Origin: Roseomonas sp.
GTDB taxonomy: Bacteria > Pseudomonadota > Alphaproteobacteria > Acetobacterales > Acetobacteraceae
NCBI GenBank assembly: GCA_020249505.1
Contig: JADCFN010000011.1
Coordinates: 1 to 64,000, forward strand
DNA: 64,000 bases
Direction of reading: 5' to 3'
Part shown: piece after piece, positions 18,177 through 28,761 of the stretch
How the letters are laid out: the number at the start of each line of letters is the position of its first letter
Position numbering within the stretch: the first letter of the stretch is position 1
The notes under the pieces: model-generated
What the model was told of the DNA's origin: nothing
The model's input: the letters and a program-made list of their open reading frames with translations, nothing else
Database searches by the model: none
Translations under genes and position numbers: made by a program

Positions 18177-19136
18177 ATGAAGATTACGCGTCGTGCCGCG
18201 CTGGGCGGTTTGGCGGCAGCCAGCATTCTGCCGGCTCATGCTCAGGGAAATTCCATTCGCATTGTTGTGCCCTTCGGGCCGGGTGGGTCCACGGATGCGG
18301 TCGCGCGCTTGGTCTCGCCCGGGCTGATGCAACGGCTTGGAGTGCCTATCATCGTGGAAAATCGCCCTGGCGCGGCAGGGTCTATCGGGACGGATATTGT
18401 GGCGAAGGCACGGCCCGATGGGCAGACTTGGCTGCTGACCTTTGACAGCCACGCCACCATGCCGGCGCTGCTCGCCAATCTGCCCTTCAACCTGACGCGT
18501 GATCTTGACCCCGTGATGCTGATTGGTGGCGCACCTTATGTGATTGCCTGTCGCGCAGACAAACCGTTTCGGTCCTTGGCTGATGTGGTGGCGGCGGCGA
18601 AGGCGCGGCCAGATGCGGTTTCCTTCGGGTCCACCGGAAATGGCACGATCGGGCATTTGGCCATGATACAGTTCCAGGCGCGTAGCGGCACGCGGCTCAC
18701 GCATATTCCCTATCGCAGCGGCGGCCTTGCGGTGAATGACACCATGGCAGGCACGGTAGAGATGATGATCGGCTCGGCAGCGCTGGTGGCCGCACAAATT
18801 GCCGCCGGCACTTTCCGCGCCGTGGCGCAATTTGGCCCGGCACGACTGCCGGCGCTGAGTGATCTGCCGACTGCCGAGGAAAGCGGCTTTCCCGGCTTGC
18901 AGGCAGAAGCCTGGTGGGGCGTTTTCGCCCCCGCCGGCACGCCGGCCGAATTGGTGGCGAGCATGAATAATGCGCTGCGGGAGACGCTTTCCGAAGAACG
19001 CATTCGCACGCAAATGACACAGACTCAGCAGGCGCGGCTGGTGCTGTCTGATCCTGCGGAGCTCGCGCGCTTTCTGGATGCGGAGGTGGCGAAGTGGAGC
19101 GCCGTGGTGCGCGAATTCAACGTGCGGCCTGACTGA
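18177..19136 (+). CDS. Bug/TctC-family substrate-binding protein, Tat-like signal
   Basis: MKITRRAALGGLAAASILPAHAQGNSIRIVVPFGPGGSTDAVARLVSPGLMQRLGVPIIVENRPGAAG. Confidence 0.95.
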   Translation: MKITRRAALGGLAAASILPAHAQGNSIRIVVPFGPGGSTDAVARLVSPGLMQRLGVPIIVENRPGAAGSIGTDIVAKARPDGQTWLLTFDSHATMPALLANLPFNLTRDLDPVMLIGGAPYVIACRADKPFRSLADVVAAAKARPDAVSFGSTGNGTIGHLAMIQFQARSGTRLTHIPYRSGGLAVNDTMAGTVEMMIGSAALVAAQIAAGTFRAVAQFGPARLPALSDLPTAEESGFPGLQAEAWWGVFAPAGTPAELVASMNNALRETLSEERIRTQMTQTQQARLVLSDPAELARFLDAEVAKWSAVVREFNVRPD

Positions 19137-19144
19137 TCAGGCCG
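19125..19144. terminator. Candidate bidirectional terminator hairpin CGGCCTGA-CTGA-TCAGGCCG enclosing both stop codons
   Basis: Perfect 8-bp inverted repeat with 4-nt loop at a zero-gap convergent junction. Confidence 0.4.
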
Positions 19145-19694
19145 GCAGAATGCCGCGCCGCGCATCATGCCGGCGCAGCCAGTGAATGAAGGGCAAGGCC
19201 AACAATACCATCCAGGCCTTGCCGATGATTTGGCCCGCCAGAAATTCCAGGCTGCCAAAGGCGAGAAACAGAAAGACGACGCTATCCACGACAAGGCCGA
19301 CCGCGCCACTCGCGGCCACTGCTAGCACCAGGCCGCGCTTTTGCAACGGCGTATAGACCGCCAAATCGGCGGTTTCACTCAGTAGGAAAGCCGCCGCCGA
19401 GGCCAGCACCAAGGCGGGCGGCGCCAACAGCGCGGAAAGCATCACACCCGCCGCGATTGCGGCGAAGGCCCAGATCAGGCCAAGGCGGCGCTGCACCAAA
19501 TCCCTCAACACCAGTGCCAAGCCAATCATGAGAACACCCGATGGTGCCATGATGCCGGGCGCGACAGGAATGAGGCAGGGGCCATTCGGGGCGCAGAAGC
19601 TGCCGAGATTTCCGATCATCCAATTCGCCGCTGGAATACAAAGCGCGAAGCCGATCAGAAAGGCGAAGCCTTGAAGGCGGGGGGAAAGGTTCAT
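19137..19694 (-). CDS. VUT-family (YhhQ-like) putative queuosine precursor transporter
   Basis: Multi-[43 protein letters not shown]; start overlaps the queC stop. Confidence 0.85.
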   Translation of the reverse strand: MNLSPRLQGFAFLIGFALCIPAANWMIGNLGSFCAPNGPCLIPVAPGIMAPSGVLMIGLALVLRDLVQRRLGLIWAFAAIAAGVMLSALLAPPALVLASAAAFLLSETADLAVYTPLQKRGLVLAVAASGAVGLVVDSVVFLFLAFGSLEFLAGQIIGKAWMVLLALPFIHWLRRHDARRGILPA

Positions 19695-20398
19695 GTGGAC
19701 TCCCGCGCTGCATAGGCCGCCCAACCCTTGGCGCGCAAGTCGCAAGCCGGGCAGGTGCCGCAGCTATAGCCCCAAGCGTGGTGCTGGCTGCGATCACCCA
19801 GGTAGCAGCTATGCGTGTGTTCCAGCAGCGCCGCCACAAAGGGCGCTCCGCCCAGGCTTTCCGCCAGCCGCCAAGTTGCGGCCTTGTCGAGCCACATAAG
19901 CGGCGTTTCCAGCACAAAGCGCCGATCCATGCCAAGGTTCAGCGCCACTTGCAGCGCCTTGATCGTGTCATCGCGGCAATCGGGATAGCCGGAGTAATCC
20001 GTCTCACACATACCGCCCACGATATGCTTGATGCCGCGGCGATAGGCGATGGCGGCGGCGAAGCTCAGGAAAATAATGTTGCGCCCGGGCACGAAAGTAT
20101 TGGGCAGCCCATCGGCGTTGAAGGCGATGGTTGCTTCGGAAGTCAGCGCAGTATCGGAAACCTGGCCCAAGGCATCCATCCGGATCAAATGATCGGCGCC
20201 GAGCTTCGCTTGCCACTCCGGGCGCGCTTGCAGCAGGGCGGCGCGAAATTCATCACGGATATCGAGTTCGATCCGGTGGCGCTGGCCGTAATCGAAGCCG
20301 ATGGTCTCGACCGCTGCGAAACGATCCAAAGCCCAGGCGAGGCAGGTTGCGGAATCCTGCCCACCACTGAACAGGACCAGGGCTTTTTCTTGCGTCAT
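19691..20398 (-). CDS. queC: 7-cyano-7-deazaguanine synthase QueC
   Basis: [19 protein letters not shown]...[12 protein letters not shown]...C-terminal [14 protein letters not shown]. Confidence 0.95.
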   Translation of the reverse strand: MTQEKALVLFSGGQDSATCLAWALDRFAAVETIGFDYGQRHRIELDIRDEFRAALLQARPEWQAKLGADHLIRMDALGQVSDTALTSEATIAFNADGLPNTFVPGRNIIFLSFAAAIAYRRGIKHIVGGMCETDYSGYPDCRDDTIKALQVALNLGMDRRFVLETPLMWLDKAATWRLAESLGGAPFVAALLEHTHSCYLGDRSQHHAWGYSCGTCPACDLRAKGWAAYAAREST

Positions 20399-21432
20399 GC
20401 AGCGTGTTCCAATTGCGCGGCGGCCCAGGCCGCGGCTTCTGCCACCACGGGGTCAGCATCGGTGCAAAGTGCGCGCGCGGTTTCGCGCAAGCTGGGATCG
20501 CCAGAATTGCCAATGGCGATCAGCACATTGCGAATAAAGCGATTGCGCCCGATGCGCTTGATGGGGCTACCGGAAAACAGCGCGCGAAAGGCGGCATCAT
20601 CCAGTGCGGCCAGATCTGCCAGCTTTGGCGCAGTAAGTTCCGCCCGCGGTGCGAAGGCCGGTTCTTCATGCACGACCGCGAATTTGTTCCAGGGGCAGAC
20701 CGCAAGGCAATCATCACAGCCATAGATGCGATTGCCCATGGGTTTGCGAAATTCCTCCGGGATCGGGCCGTGATGTTCGATGGTCAGGTAGGAAATGCAG
20801 CGCCGCGCATCCAGCCGATACGGCGCGGGGAAGGCCTTGGTCGGGCAGATATCAAGGCAGCGCGTGCAAGTCCCGCAATGATCAACCTCAGGCGCATCGG
20901 GGCTGAGATTGAGCGTGGTGTAAATCTCACCCAAAAATAGCCATGAACCATGGGTGCGGGAGACAAGATTGGTATGCTTGCCCTGCCAGCCCAAACCCGC
21001 CTGCTGCGCGAGCGGCTTTTCCATCACCGGTGCGGTATCCACAAAAACCTTCACGCCCGAATCAGCGTATTCCGCCACGATCCAACGCGCCAGCGCCTTC
21101 AGGCGTTTCTTGACCACATCATGATAATCGCGATTACGCGCATAGACACTGATCGTCGCGCGATCCTGCCAAGCCAGGCTTTCCAGCGGATCGCTCTCCG
21201 GCGCGTAGGAAAGGCCGAGTGCAATCACACTCCGCGCTTCCGGCCATAATGCGCGCGGGTCCGCGCGCTGATCGGCGCGGGCTTCCATCCAGCCCATGCC
21301 GCCATGCATGCCGGCAGCGAGGAATTCTTGGAGCCTTTCGCGCGCCTCCGGACCCAGCCGCGCCGGCGCAAAGCCAATGGCATCGAAGCCGAGGCGTTGC
21401 GCCTCTGCCCTTATGGCGTCAGCCGCGCCCAC
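20395..21432 (-). CDS. queG: Epoxyqueuosine reductase QueG
   Basis: Two 4Fe-4S motifs ([27 protein letters not shown]); GTG start at 21432 preferred over the 21504 upstream ORF start. Confidence 0.93.
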   Translation of the reverse strand: MGAADAIRAEAQRLGFDAIGFAPARLGPEARERLQEFLAAGMHGGMGWMEARADQRADPRALWPEARSVIALGLSYAPESDPLESLAWQDRATISVYARNRDYHDVVKKRLKALARWIVAEYADSGVKVFVDTAPVMEKPLAQQAGLGWQGKHTNLVSRTHGSWLFLGEIYTTLNLSPDAPEVDHCGTCTRCLDICPTKAFPAPYRLDARRCISYLTIEHHGPIPEEFRKPMGNRIYGCDDCLAVCPWNKFAVVHEEPAFAPRAELTAPKLADLAALDDAAFRALFSGSPIKRIGRNRFIRNVLIAIGNSGDPSLRETARALCTDADPVVAEAAAWAAAQLEHAA

Positions 21433-21877
21433 GATAGGGCTGCACTTCCTGCGCCGGAATCCAAACCGCTTCCGGCGGAGCGCCGCTTTGCCAGAAGACA
21501 TCAATGGGAATGCCGCCGCGCGGATACCAATAGCCGCCGATGCGAAGCCAATGCGGCGTCAGCAAGCCCATCAGGCGCTGCGCGATATCCAGCGTGCAGG
21601 CTTCATGGAACGCCCCATGATTGCGGAAGGAAGCAAGATAAAGCTTCAGCGATTTGCTTTCCACAATCCAGGCATCCGGCACGTAATCAATCACCAGATG
21701 CGCGAAATCCGGCTGGCCTGTCAGCGGGCAGAGTGAGGTGAATTCCGGCGCGGTGAAGCGGATGCAATAGCGCAGGCCAGGATGCGGGTTGCCGACACGT
21801 TCCAGCACGGCCTGTTCCGGGCTTTGTGGTTGCTGGGCGGCCTGGCCAAGCTGGGTCAGATGCGACAGATCGCTCAT
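21419..21877 (-). CDS. queF: NADPH-dependent 7-cyano-7-deazaguanine reductase QueF (unimodular type)
   Basis: [50 protein letters not shown]. Confidence 0.95.
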   Translation of the reverse strand: MSDLSHLTQLGQAAQQPQSPEQAVLERVGNPHPGLRYCIRFTAPEFTSLCPLTGQPDFAHLVIDYVPDAWIVESKSLKLYLASFRNHGAFHEACTLDIAQRLMGLLTPHWLRIGGYWYPRGGIPIDVFWQSGAPPEAVWIPAQEVQPYRGRG

Positions 21878-22998
21878 GCTGTATTTTCCTTTTCCGCCTG
21901 CCAGCCGGCTTCAATGCGCGCGGCCGTACCGGCGAAATCACCTGCCAGGATGCCGGCGCGCAGTTCCGCCATCAGGTCCTGATAGTATTTAATATTGTGC
22001 CACGTCAGCAGCATGGGCCCCAGCATTTCATTCGCCTTGAAGAGGTGATGCAGATAGGCACGCGAATGGGCCCTACAAGCGGGGCAGGCGCAGCCGGGAT
22101 CGAGCGGGCGATTATCCTCGGCATGGCGGGCATTGCGGATATTGATCACGCCGCCCCGTGTATAGGCGCGGCCGGTGCGGCCGGAACGCGTTGGCATGAC
22201 GCAATCGAACATATCTATGCCGCGCCGCACCGCGCCAATCAAATCGGAAGGCGTGCCCACACCCATCAGATAACGTGGCTTATCGGCGGGAAGCAGGGGC
22301 GTGGTGCATTCCAGCGTGGTGAACATGGCTTCCTGGCCTTCACCCACCGCGAGCCCGCCCACCGCATAGCCTTCAAAGCCGATACCAGTCAGCGCCGCGA
22401 CACTCTCGGCGCGGAGATCCGGGAAAACACTGCCCTGGACAATGCCAAACAGGCCATGGCCCGTACGCGGCACAAAGGCTTCTCGGCTACGCGCCGCCCA
22501 GCGCATGGAAAGCCGCATGGATGTCGCGGCCTGTTCATGCGTCGCAGGAAAGGGTGTGCATTCATCAAAACACATGGTGACATCAGCGCCGAGCAGATGC
22601 TGGATTTCCACACTGCGTTCCGGTGTCAGGCGATGGCGCGACCCATCCACATGGCTTTGGAAAGTGACGCCATCCGCATCCATCTTGCGCAAGCCGGAAA
22701 GTGACATGACTTGAAAGCCGCCCGAATCCGTCAGGATCGGCCCATGCCAATCCATGAAGCGATGCAGGCCGCCAAGCCGCGCAATGCGTTCAGCGCCAGG
22801 GCGCAGCATGAGGTGATAGGTATTGCCGAGCACCATGCGTGCACCTGTGGTGCGCACCGCATCCGCGGTCATGGCCTTCACCGTGCCGGCGGTGCCAACG
22901 GGCATGAAAACAGGTGTGGGCACCGTGCCATGTGCCGTGTGCAGAACACCCGCACGCGCAGCGCCATCTTGGCCTTCATGCTGCCAGGTGAGCGTCAT
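21874..22998 (-). CDS. tgt: tRNA-guanine transglycosylase
   Basis: [15 protein letters not shown]...[12 protein letters not shown]...[10 protein letters not shown]...C-x-C-x2-C zinc motif [17 protein letters not shown]. Confidence 0.97.
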   Translation of the reverse strand: MTLTWQHEGQDGAARAGVLHTAHGTVPTPVFMPVGTAGTVKAMTADAVRTTGARMVLGNTYHLMLRPGAERIARLGGLHRFMDWHGPILTDSGGFQVMSLSGLRKMDADGVTFQSHVDGSRHRLTPERSVEIQHLLGADVTMCFDECTPFPATHEQAATSMRLSMRWAARSREAFVPRTGHGLFGIVQGSVFPDLRAESVAALTGIGFEGYAVGGLAVGEGQEAMFTTLECTTPLLPADKPRYLMGVGTPSDLIGAVRRGIDMFDCVMPTRSGRTGRAYTRGGVINIRNARHAEDNRPLDPGCACPACRAHSRAYLHHLFKANEMLGPMLLTWHNIKYYQDLMAELRAGILAGDFAGTAARIEAGWQAEKENTA

Positions 22999-24065
22999 GG
23001 TGCGTCACTCGCGCGGAAGAGCAGCGATGAATCGCCATAGGAATAGAAGCGATAACTTTGCGCGATGGCGTGCGCATAGGCAGCACGCATGCACTGATCA
23101 CCAGTAAAGGCGCAAACCAGCATGAACAGCGTGCTGCGCGGCAGATGGAAATTCGTCATCAGCGCATCGGCACTGCGGAATGTGTGCCCCGGCAGCAGAT
23201 ACAAATCCGTCAGGCCGCGAAAGGGTATAATGCTGCCATCTGGTAGCACTGCGCTTTCCAAAAGCCGCAAGGCAGTGGTGCCGATGGCGATGATGCGCCC
23301 GCCGGCAGTACGCGCCGCGTTCAATTGCGCGGCAGCTTCCGGGGTGATTTCGCCCCATTCCTCATGCAGCTTATGCGCCCGCGCATCATCGGTGCGCACC
23401 GGCAGGAAGGTGCCGGCGCCGACATGCAGCGTCACGGTCACACGCGCAACGCCGCCCGCATCAAGCGCTTGCAGCAGGGCTTCGGTGAAATGCAGGCTCG
23501 CGGTGGGCGCCGCGACAGCACCGGGGCGGCGCGCGAAGATGGTTTGGTAATCGCTGGTATCTTCGCTGGTCGGGCCTTCGGGACGGCTGATATAGGGCGG
23601 CAGGGGGACCTCTCCCGCCTTTTCCAAAGCGGCCGCGAGCCGCGCTTGATCCGGCCCGAAATCAAGCCGCGCGGCGCCGCCTTCGGGGTCATCCAGCACG
23701 CGCGCGGTGCAGTCATAGGCGCCCTCAATCACGATCTCATCCCCGGCCTTGAGGCGGCGGGCATTGCGGATCAGCGCGTGCCAAATGCCCGCTTCCTCAT
23801 GCCGGTTCAGCATGATTTCAACCCGCGCCTGGCCGCGCCTCGCATGCAGCCGCGCAGGAATCACGCGCGTATCATTCACCACAATCACATCACCGGGGCC
23901 GAGCAAGGCGGGCAGATCGCGCACGCCGCGATCTTCCAGGCCAGCCGGGCGCACCACGAGCATGCGCGCAGCATCGCGCGGGCGGATGGGCGCCTGCGCG
24001 ATCAGATGTTCAGGCAGGATGAAATCATAATCATCCAGCCGCAAAGAAGGTCGTTGGGCCAGCAC
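22995..24065 (-). CDS. queA: tRNA preQ1(34) S-adenosylmethionine ribosyltransferase-isomerase
   Basis: [26 protein letters not shown]...[11 protein letters not shown]...[19 protein letters not shown]. Confidence 0.97.
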   Translation of the reverse strand: MLAQRPSLRLDDYDFILPEHLIAQAPIRPRDAARMLVVRPAGLEDRGVRDLPALLGPGDVIVVNDTRVIPARLHARRGQARVEIMLNRHEEAGIWHALIRNARRLKAGDEIVIEGAYDCTARVLDDPEGGAARLDFGPDQARLAAALEKAGEVPLPPYISRPEGPTSEDTSDYQTIFARRPGAVAAPTASLHFTEALLQALDAGGVARVTVTLHVGAGTFLPVRTDDARAHKLHEEWGEITPEAAAQLNAARTAGGRIIAIGTTALRLLESAVLPDGSIIPFRGLTDLYLLPGHTFRSADALMTNFHLPRSTLFMLVCAFTGDQCMRAAYAHAIAQSYRFYSYGDSSLLFRASDAP

Positions 24066-24125
24066 GCGGGGGCGGTAGCGCGAAGCCGCCCGCCGCGCAA
24101 CCGGGCAGCCCCGGTGCTGGGGGCC

Positions 24126-25058
24126 TTATTCGGCGGAACGGAGCCCGGTTGCTTCAATCAGGCTACGGAATTTCTCGCTCTCCGCGCGGGAGAAAGCGGC
24201 GAAATCGGCACGGTTGCGATAAAGAATGGGCTGGGCCACGCGCTTCATGCCTTCAATGAAGCCCTCGGCCCTCACTGCCCTTTCGCAAGCGGCTTCGAGA
24301 CGCGCCAGGACAGGTTCTGGCGTACCGGCGGGGGCGTAAAGCCCGCTCCAGATCGTATAGACCAGGTCATGGCCTTCTTCGCGCATGGTGGGCACATCGG
24401 GGAAGTCCGGATTGCGCGCTGCGGTGAGAAAGGCAATCGGGTGCAGATCATATTGGCGGATCAACAAGGTCTGATCGGTGAAAAGCTGCAATTGCCCCTG
24501 CTGGAACGCGAGCATCACCTCACCCGAACCACGAAACGGCACATGGTTCATCTGAATATTCGCCGCGCGCATCAGCGCCACCATGGAAATATGCGGGATG
24601 CTGCCAGCGCCGGTGGAGGCAAAGGGCATGCCGCCATTCTCGGCCCGCGCACGCGCAATCACATCGGCCACGCGCCTCATGCCGGAATTCTTCGGTGTCA
24701 TCATAATGACCGGGCTATCGGCCACCTGGCAGATCGCCGCAAGGTTTTCGAGCTTGTAAGTCAGGTTATTGCGAAAATGCGGCTGAATGGCGATGGGGCC
24801 AATCGGGGAGAGCAGAATGGTCTGCCCATCAGGCCGTGCGCGTGCGACTTCAGCCGTGCCGATGGTGCCGCCCGCACCCACCACATTGCGCACCACGACC
24901 GGCTGGCCGAGTGCGGTCGCCATATCATTCTGCATCAGCCGCGCGACGATATCCGATGGTCCACCCGCGGAGAAATTCACCACCATTGAGATTTGCGCCT
25001 TGGCAGGCACAGCCCAAGCCCAGAGCAGCGCCGCAAGCGCCGGAAGCCATTTCTGCAT
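24126..25058 (-). CDS. Bug/TctC-family substrate-binding protein
   Basis: ISMVVNFSAGGPSDIVARLMQNDMATALGQPVVVRNVVGAGGTIGTAEVARARPDGQ. Confidence 0.93.
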   Translation of the reverse strand: MQKWLPALAALLWAWAVPAKAQISMVVNFSAGGPSDIVARLMQNDMATALGQPVVVRNVVGAGGTIGTAEVARARPDGQTILLSPIGPIAIQPHFRNNLTYKLENLAAICQVADSPVIMMTPKNSGMRRVADVIARARAENGGMPFASTGAGSIPHISMVALMRAANIQMNHVPFRGSGEVMLAFQQGQLQLFTDQTLLIRQYDLHPIAFLTAARNPDFPDVPTMREEGHDLVYTIWSGLYAPAGTPEPVLARLEAACERAVRAEGFIEGMKRVAQPILYRNRADFAAFSRAESEKFRSLIEATGLRSAE

Positions 25059-25135
25059 CTGTTTCCCCCTGCCCGCTTGTCGGCGCGGGCTGATGAAGGC
25101 AGGCTAACCCCAGAAAGCAAGGGAAGGGAAGCGCC

Positions 25136-26812
25136 ATGGCTGAGACCATGACAGGGGCGCAATGGCTGGCCGGCAGCATCGCCGCTTCAGGTCAGACGCA
25201 TGTGTTTTTCGTTGATGCTGTCTTGCGGCGGACCTTATTGGCGCTGGGCGATGCCGGGGTGCAGCCGGTACTTGCGCATACTGAAAAAGCCGCAGTCTAT
25301 ATGGCGGATGGCTATGCGCGGGTTTCGGGCAGACCGGGCATTGTTGCGGCGCAATCCGCGGGGGCAGCGAACCTCGCGGCCGGGTTGCAGGATGCCTATT
25401 TGTCGCGCGCGCCGATCATTGCGCTGACAGGGCGCAAGGTACCGGCGCATCAGCACCGCAATGCCTATCAGGAAGTGGATCACGCGCCGCTTTTCTCACC
25501 CGTGACGAAATTGCAGACGGATGTAGCCGATGCTGCCGATCTGCCGCGTGTTTTGCGCCAGGCTTTTGCAGCATCGGTCGCACTACCACCGCGCCCGGTG
25601 CATCTTGATCTGTTCGGCTTACAGGCTGAGGTGATTGAGAATGGTAAGGTTTCTGTACCTATCATCGATCTTTCTGCATTCCGCATGCCGATGCATCGCC
25701 CAGGGCCGGATATGGCAGCGATCGAAGCGGCGGCCCGCGCGCTGCTGGCCGCACCCAAGGTCGCGATTGTGGTGGGTGATGCGGCGGCACTTTCGGGCTG
25801 CAGCGCGGAGGTGCTGATGGTGGCGGAAGCCCTCGCCGCGCCGATTGCCACAGCGCTTGGGGCGCGCGGGATGATTTCAACGCGTCATCCGCTGCATATC
25901 GGCGTGGCTGGCGCCTATGCCGCGCCGCCAGCCAATCGGATTCTGCATGAGGCGGATTTGATTCTATTTGTTGGCGCCGATACGGGCGATATGCTGACGA
26001 ACTACTGGCGGACGCCGTTCGCAGGTGCCACAGTTGTGCAGATTGATGCTGACCCGCATGAATTCGATCGTTCCTACCCCGCGGCGGTGGCGGTGCAGGG
26101 TGATCCGCGTGCAGCGCTGGCAGCATTGGCTGCAGCGCTTGGTACGCCGAAGCGCGATGGTGCTTATCTGGCATCCGCACAAGCACAAATGGCGGCCTGG
26201 CGCGCGGAAATGGCGCCGCGTTTCGCAAGCGATGCCAAACCCATTGACCCCGCGCGGCTTGCTGCGGAAATCACCGCGGCCCTGCCCGCCGATGGGATTC
26301 TGGTAGCGGATACAGGCTATTCCGGCATCTGGACTGCGACCATGGTGGATCTGGAACCAGGGCAAACTTACTTGCGCGCGGCGGGATCACTCGGCTGGTC
26401 TTTCCCGGCAGCGCTTGGTGCGAAATGCGCGGCACCTGATCGGAAAGTTGTCTGCTGGTCCGGCGATGGCGCGCTTTATTATCACTTGGCAGAATTGGAA
26501 ACAGCGCGTCGACGCAGCATTGCGGTGACGCTCGTGGTGAACAACAACTCCGGCTTCGGTCAGGGCTGGCCGAATTTCAAGCGCAGCGCTGGCAATCGCC
26601 CCGGCGCGGCGGAAGAAATTCTGCGTTTCGGACCGACGGATTTCACCGCCGTGGCGCGTTCCTTCGGGCTGAATGGCATTCGCGTGGAACGGCCTGAAGA
26701 TATCGGCCCCGCGCTGCGTGAAGCCATGGCCTCACCAGAAACCGTGGTGGTGGATGTGGTGACGGATATTGAAGCACGCGCGCCCGCACCCTGGGCGCCG
26801 GAAGGAGCATGA
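25136..26812 (+). CDS. Thiamine-pyrophosphate-dependent enzyme, acetolactate synthase large-subunit-like
   Basis: HTEKAAVYMADGYARVSGRPGIVAAQSAGAANLAAGL...VVCWSGDGALYYHLAELETARR...VVNNNSGFG. Confidence 0.93.
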   Translation: MAETMTGAQWLAGSIAASGQTHVFFVDAVLRRTLLALGDAGVQPVLAHTEKAAVYMADGYARVSGRPGIVAAQSAGAANLAAGLQDAYLSRAPIIALTGRKVPAHQHRNAYQEVDHAPLFSPVTKLQTDVADAADLPRVLRQAFAASVALPPRPVHLDLFGLQAEVIENGKVSVPIIDLSAFRMPMHRPGPDMAAIEAAARALLAAPKVAIVVGDAAALSGCSAEVLMVAEALAAPIATALGARGMISTRHPLHIGVAGAYAAPPANRILHEADLILFVGADTGDMLTNYWRTPFAGATVVQIDADPHEFDRSYPAAVAVQGDPRAALAALAAALGTPKRDGAYLASAQAQMAAWRAEMAPRFASDAKPIDPARLAAEITAALPADGILVADTGYSGIWTATMVDLEPGQTYLRAAGSLGWSFPAALGAKCAAPDRKVVCWSGDGALYYHLAELETARRRSIAVTLVVNNNSGFGQGWPNFKRSAGNRPGAAEEILRFGPTDFTAVARSFGLNGIRVERPEDIGPALREAMASPETVVVDVVTDIEARAPAPWAPEGA

Positions 26813-26814
26813 GC

Positions 26815-27777
26815 ATGACGCGCGTTGCCGTTCTTGGCGCTGGCACCATGGGCCATGCGCTGGCGCTGGTTTTCGCCCTTGGCGGGCATCAGGTGCGCCT
26901 GACCGATAATAACCCCGAAACCCTGCGCCGCGCGCAGGGCCTGATGGAAAAAGCTTTGGCGACATTGGCCGAAGCGGGCGAAGCGCCAGAGGGCTGGACT
27001 TCCGCCCATTTGGCGCAGGCCATTACGCGGCATGAGGATTTGCGCGAATGCCTTGATGGCGCCGAGTTGATTGTCGAAGCAGTAGTGGAAAACCCCGATA
27101 TAAAGCGCAAGCTTTACGCGGAATTGGACAGGTTGGCGCCGGCAGAGGCGATTATCGCGTCCAATACATCCTATCTGGACATCTTTCCGCTGATGCCGGC
27201 AGCGCGGCAGAAAAAGACGCTGATCGCGCATTGGTATACGCCGCCCTATCTGGTGGATTTGGTGGACATCGTCGCAGGACCGGAAACTGATCCGGCAGCG
27301 GTAGAGATGGTGCGCAAGCTTTGCGCCGATATGGGCAAGAAGCCGATTGTGATGCGCAAATTCATCCCCGGCTATATCGCCAATCGCATCCAATCCGCGA
27401 TCGGGCTTGAGGTGCAGAAGCTGCTGGATGAGGGGGTGGCGGATGCCGCGGAAATCGATGCCTCCATCATCCATGGCATTGCGTTGCGGCTGCCGATTCT
27501 GGGGGTGCTCGCCAAGGCGGATTTCACCGGCTTGCCGATGATGCAATTGGCTTTGACGAATCGCATGTATGAACCGCCGCCGGTACGGGGGCATAGTGAA
27601 TCGCTGGACAAGCTAATTGGCGAAGGCAAGACCGGTGTGATGTCTGGCGCTGGTTTTTATGATTGGGGCGGCAAGGATCCCGCGACTTTGTTTGAAGATC
27701 GGGACCGCCGCCTACTCGCGCTGCGCAAGGCGCTGCGTGAAATTGGAACCCTGGCAGGAATGGAGCGTGACCAATGA
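26815..27777 (+). CDS. 3-hydroxyacyl-CoA dehydrogenase family protein
   Basis: RVAVLGAGTMGHALALVFALGGHQVRLTDNN...IIASNTSYLDIF...GYIANRIQSAIG. Confidence 0.94.
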   Translation: MTRVAVLGAGTMGHALALVFALGGHQVRLTDNNPETLRRAQGLMEKALATLAEAGEAPEGWTSAHLAQAITRHEDLRECLDGAELIVEAVVENPDIKRKLYAELDRLAPAEAIIASNTSYLDIFPLMPAARQKKTLIAHWYTPPYLVDLVDIVAGPETDPAAVEMVRKLCADMGKKPIVMRKFIPGYIANRIQSAIGLEVQKLLDEGVADAAEIDASIIHGIALRLPILGVLAKADFTGLPMMQLALTNRMYEPPPVRGHSESLDKLIGEGKTGVMSGAGFYDWGGKDPATLFEDRDRRLLALRKALREIGTLAGMERDQ

Positions 27778-28538
27778 CCGTAAGCTATGATCTGAAAGGC
27801 AAGACCGCGCTGGTGACGGGGGGTGCTTCCGGCATTGGCTTGGCCACCGTTGAAATGCTGGCCGCCAATGGCTGCAAGGTCGCCATCAACCATTTGGCGG
27901 GCGATGAGCGCGGTGCGGCTGAAGTGGCGCGGCTGCGCGGGGTGGGGCGGGACGTGATTGCCGCACCTGGCAATGTGGGCGATGCGGCGGATTGCAAACG
28001 CATGGTAGAACAGGCCGTCGCTGATCTCGGCCGCTTGGATTATTTGGTGAATAATGCCGGCACGCCGGGGACAAAAACCACCATTGCGCCCAATGAATTT
28101 GACCGGTTGACAGAAGACTTATGGGATACGGTGTTGCAGGTTAATCTGCTTGGCGTGTTTCGCTGTACCAAGGCTGCCGCGCCAGCACTGCGCGCTGCCG
28201 GTGGCGCGGTAGTGAGTGTGGCGTCCATCGCCGGGCTTAATCACGCTGGGTCTTCCATGGCCTATGGCGCGACCAAGGCGGGGGTTGTGAGCCTCACGAA
28301 AAACCTCGCGCGCGGGCTGGCGCCGGAAGTGCGCGTAAATGCGGTGGCGCCAGGTGCAGTGGACTCCACCTGGATGATTGAATGGACCGAAGAACAGCGC
28401 CGCGGCAGCATTGAAAAGGCGCTGCTGAAGCGGCGCTGCACCACGGCGGATCTTGCGGAGGTGATGGTATTTCTGCTGGCTGGCGCGGCCATGGTGACCG
28501 GGCAGACCATTGTGGTGGATGGCGGGCTGACCCTGTAG
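27774..28538 (+). CDS. SDR family oxidoreductase
   Basis: LKGKTALVTGGASGIGLATVEMLA...YLVNNAGTPG...SMAYGATKAGVVSLTK. Confidence 0.96.
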   Translation: MTVSYDLKGKTALVTGGASGIGLATVEMLAANGCKVAINHLAGDERGAAEVARLRGVGRDVIAAPGNVGDAADCKRMVEQAVADLGRLDYLVNNAGTPGTKTTIAPNEFDRLTEDLWDTVLQVNLLGVFRCTKAAAPALRAAGGAVVSVASIAGLNHAGSSMAYGATKAGVVSLTKNLARGLAPEVRVNAVAPGAVDSTWMIEWTEEQRRGSIEKALLKRRCTTADLAEVMVFLLAGAAMVTGQTIVVDGGLTL

Positions 28539-28545
28539 GGCCTTT

Positions 28546-28761
28546 TCAGTGGTGTCGGCCACGCTGCCGACGCCCAAGGGCCGGGCCGCTGAAGGCAGCC
28601 AACATCGCCAAATGGCTGCCATGGTCGGCATCCCGCAATGGCAGGCGGACCAGCCTGCCTTGCCCGTCGCGCATATGAAGTTCGGCACCGCTGCTTGTTT
28701 CAAGCAGGGCAACGCAGGTGAAAGCGGCTTCAGGCGTTTCAACGCGACGGTTGGTTTGCAT
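28546..28761 (-). CDS. Small hypothetical protein (71 aa)
   Basis: ORF MQTNRRVETPEAAFTCVALLETSSGAELHMRDGQGRLVRLPLRDADHGSHL...; plausible composition only. Confidence 0.45.
   Translation of the reverse strand: MQTNRRVETPEAAFTCVALLETSSGAELHMRDGQGRLVRLPLRDADHGSHLAMLAAFSGPALGRRQRGRHH

Noticed and set aside
23325-24989. 554-aa plus-strand ORF antisense to queA and the adjacent Bug gene
   Set aside because: Shadow ORF in high-GC DNA: His/Arg/Gln/Gly-rich, no family pattern, runs across two well-supported opposite-strand genes.
26560-27594. 344-aa minus-strand ORF opposite the ThDP enzyme and hydroxyacyl-CoA dehydrogenase
   Set aside because: Spans two confident genes; no recognisable motifs.
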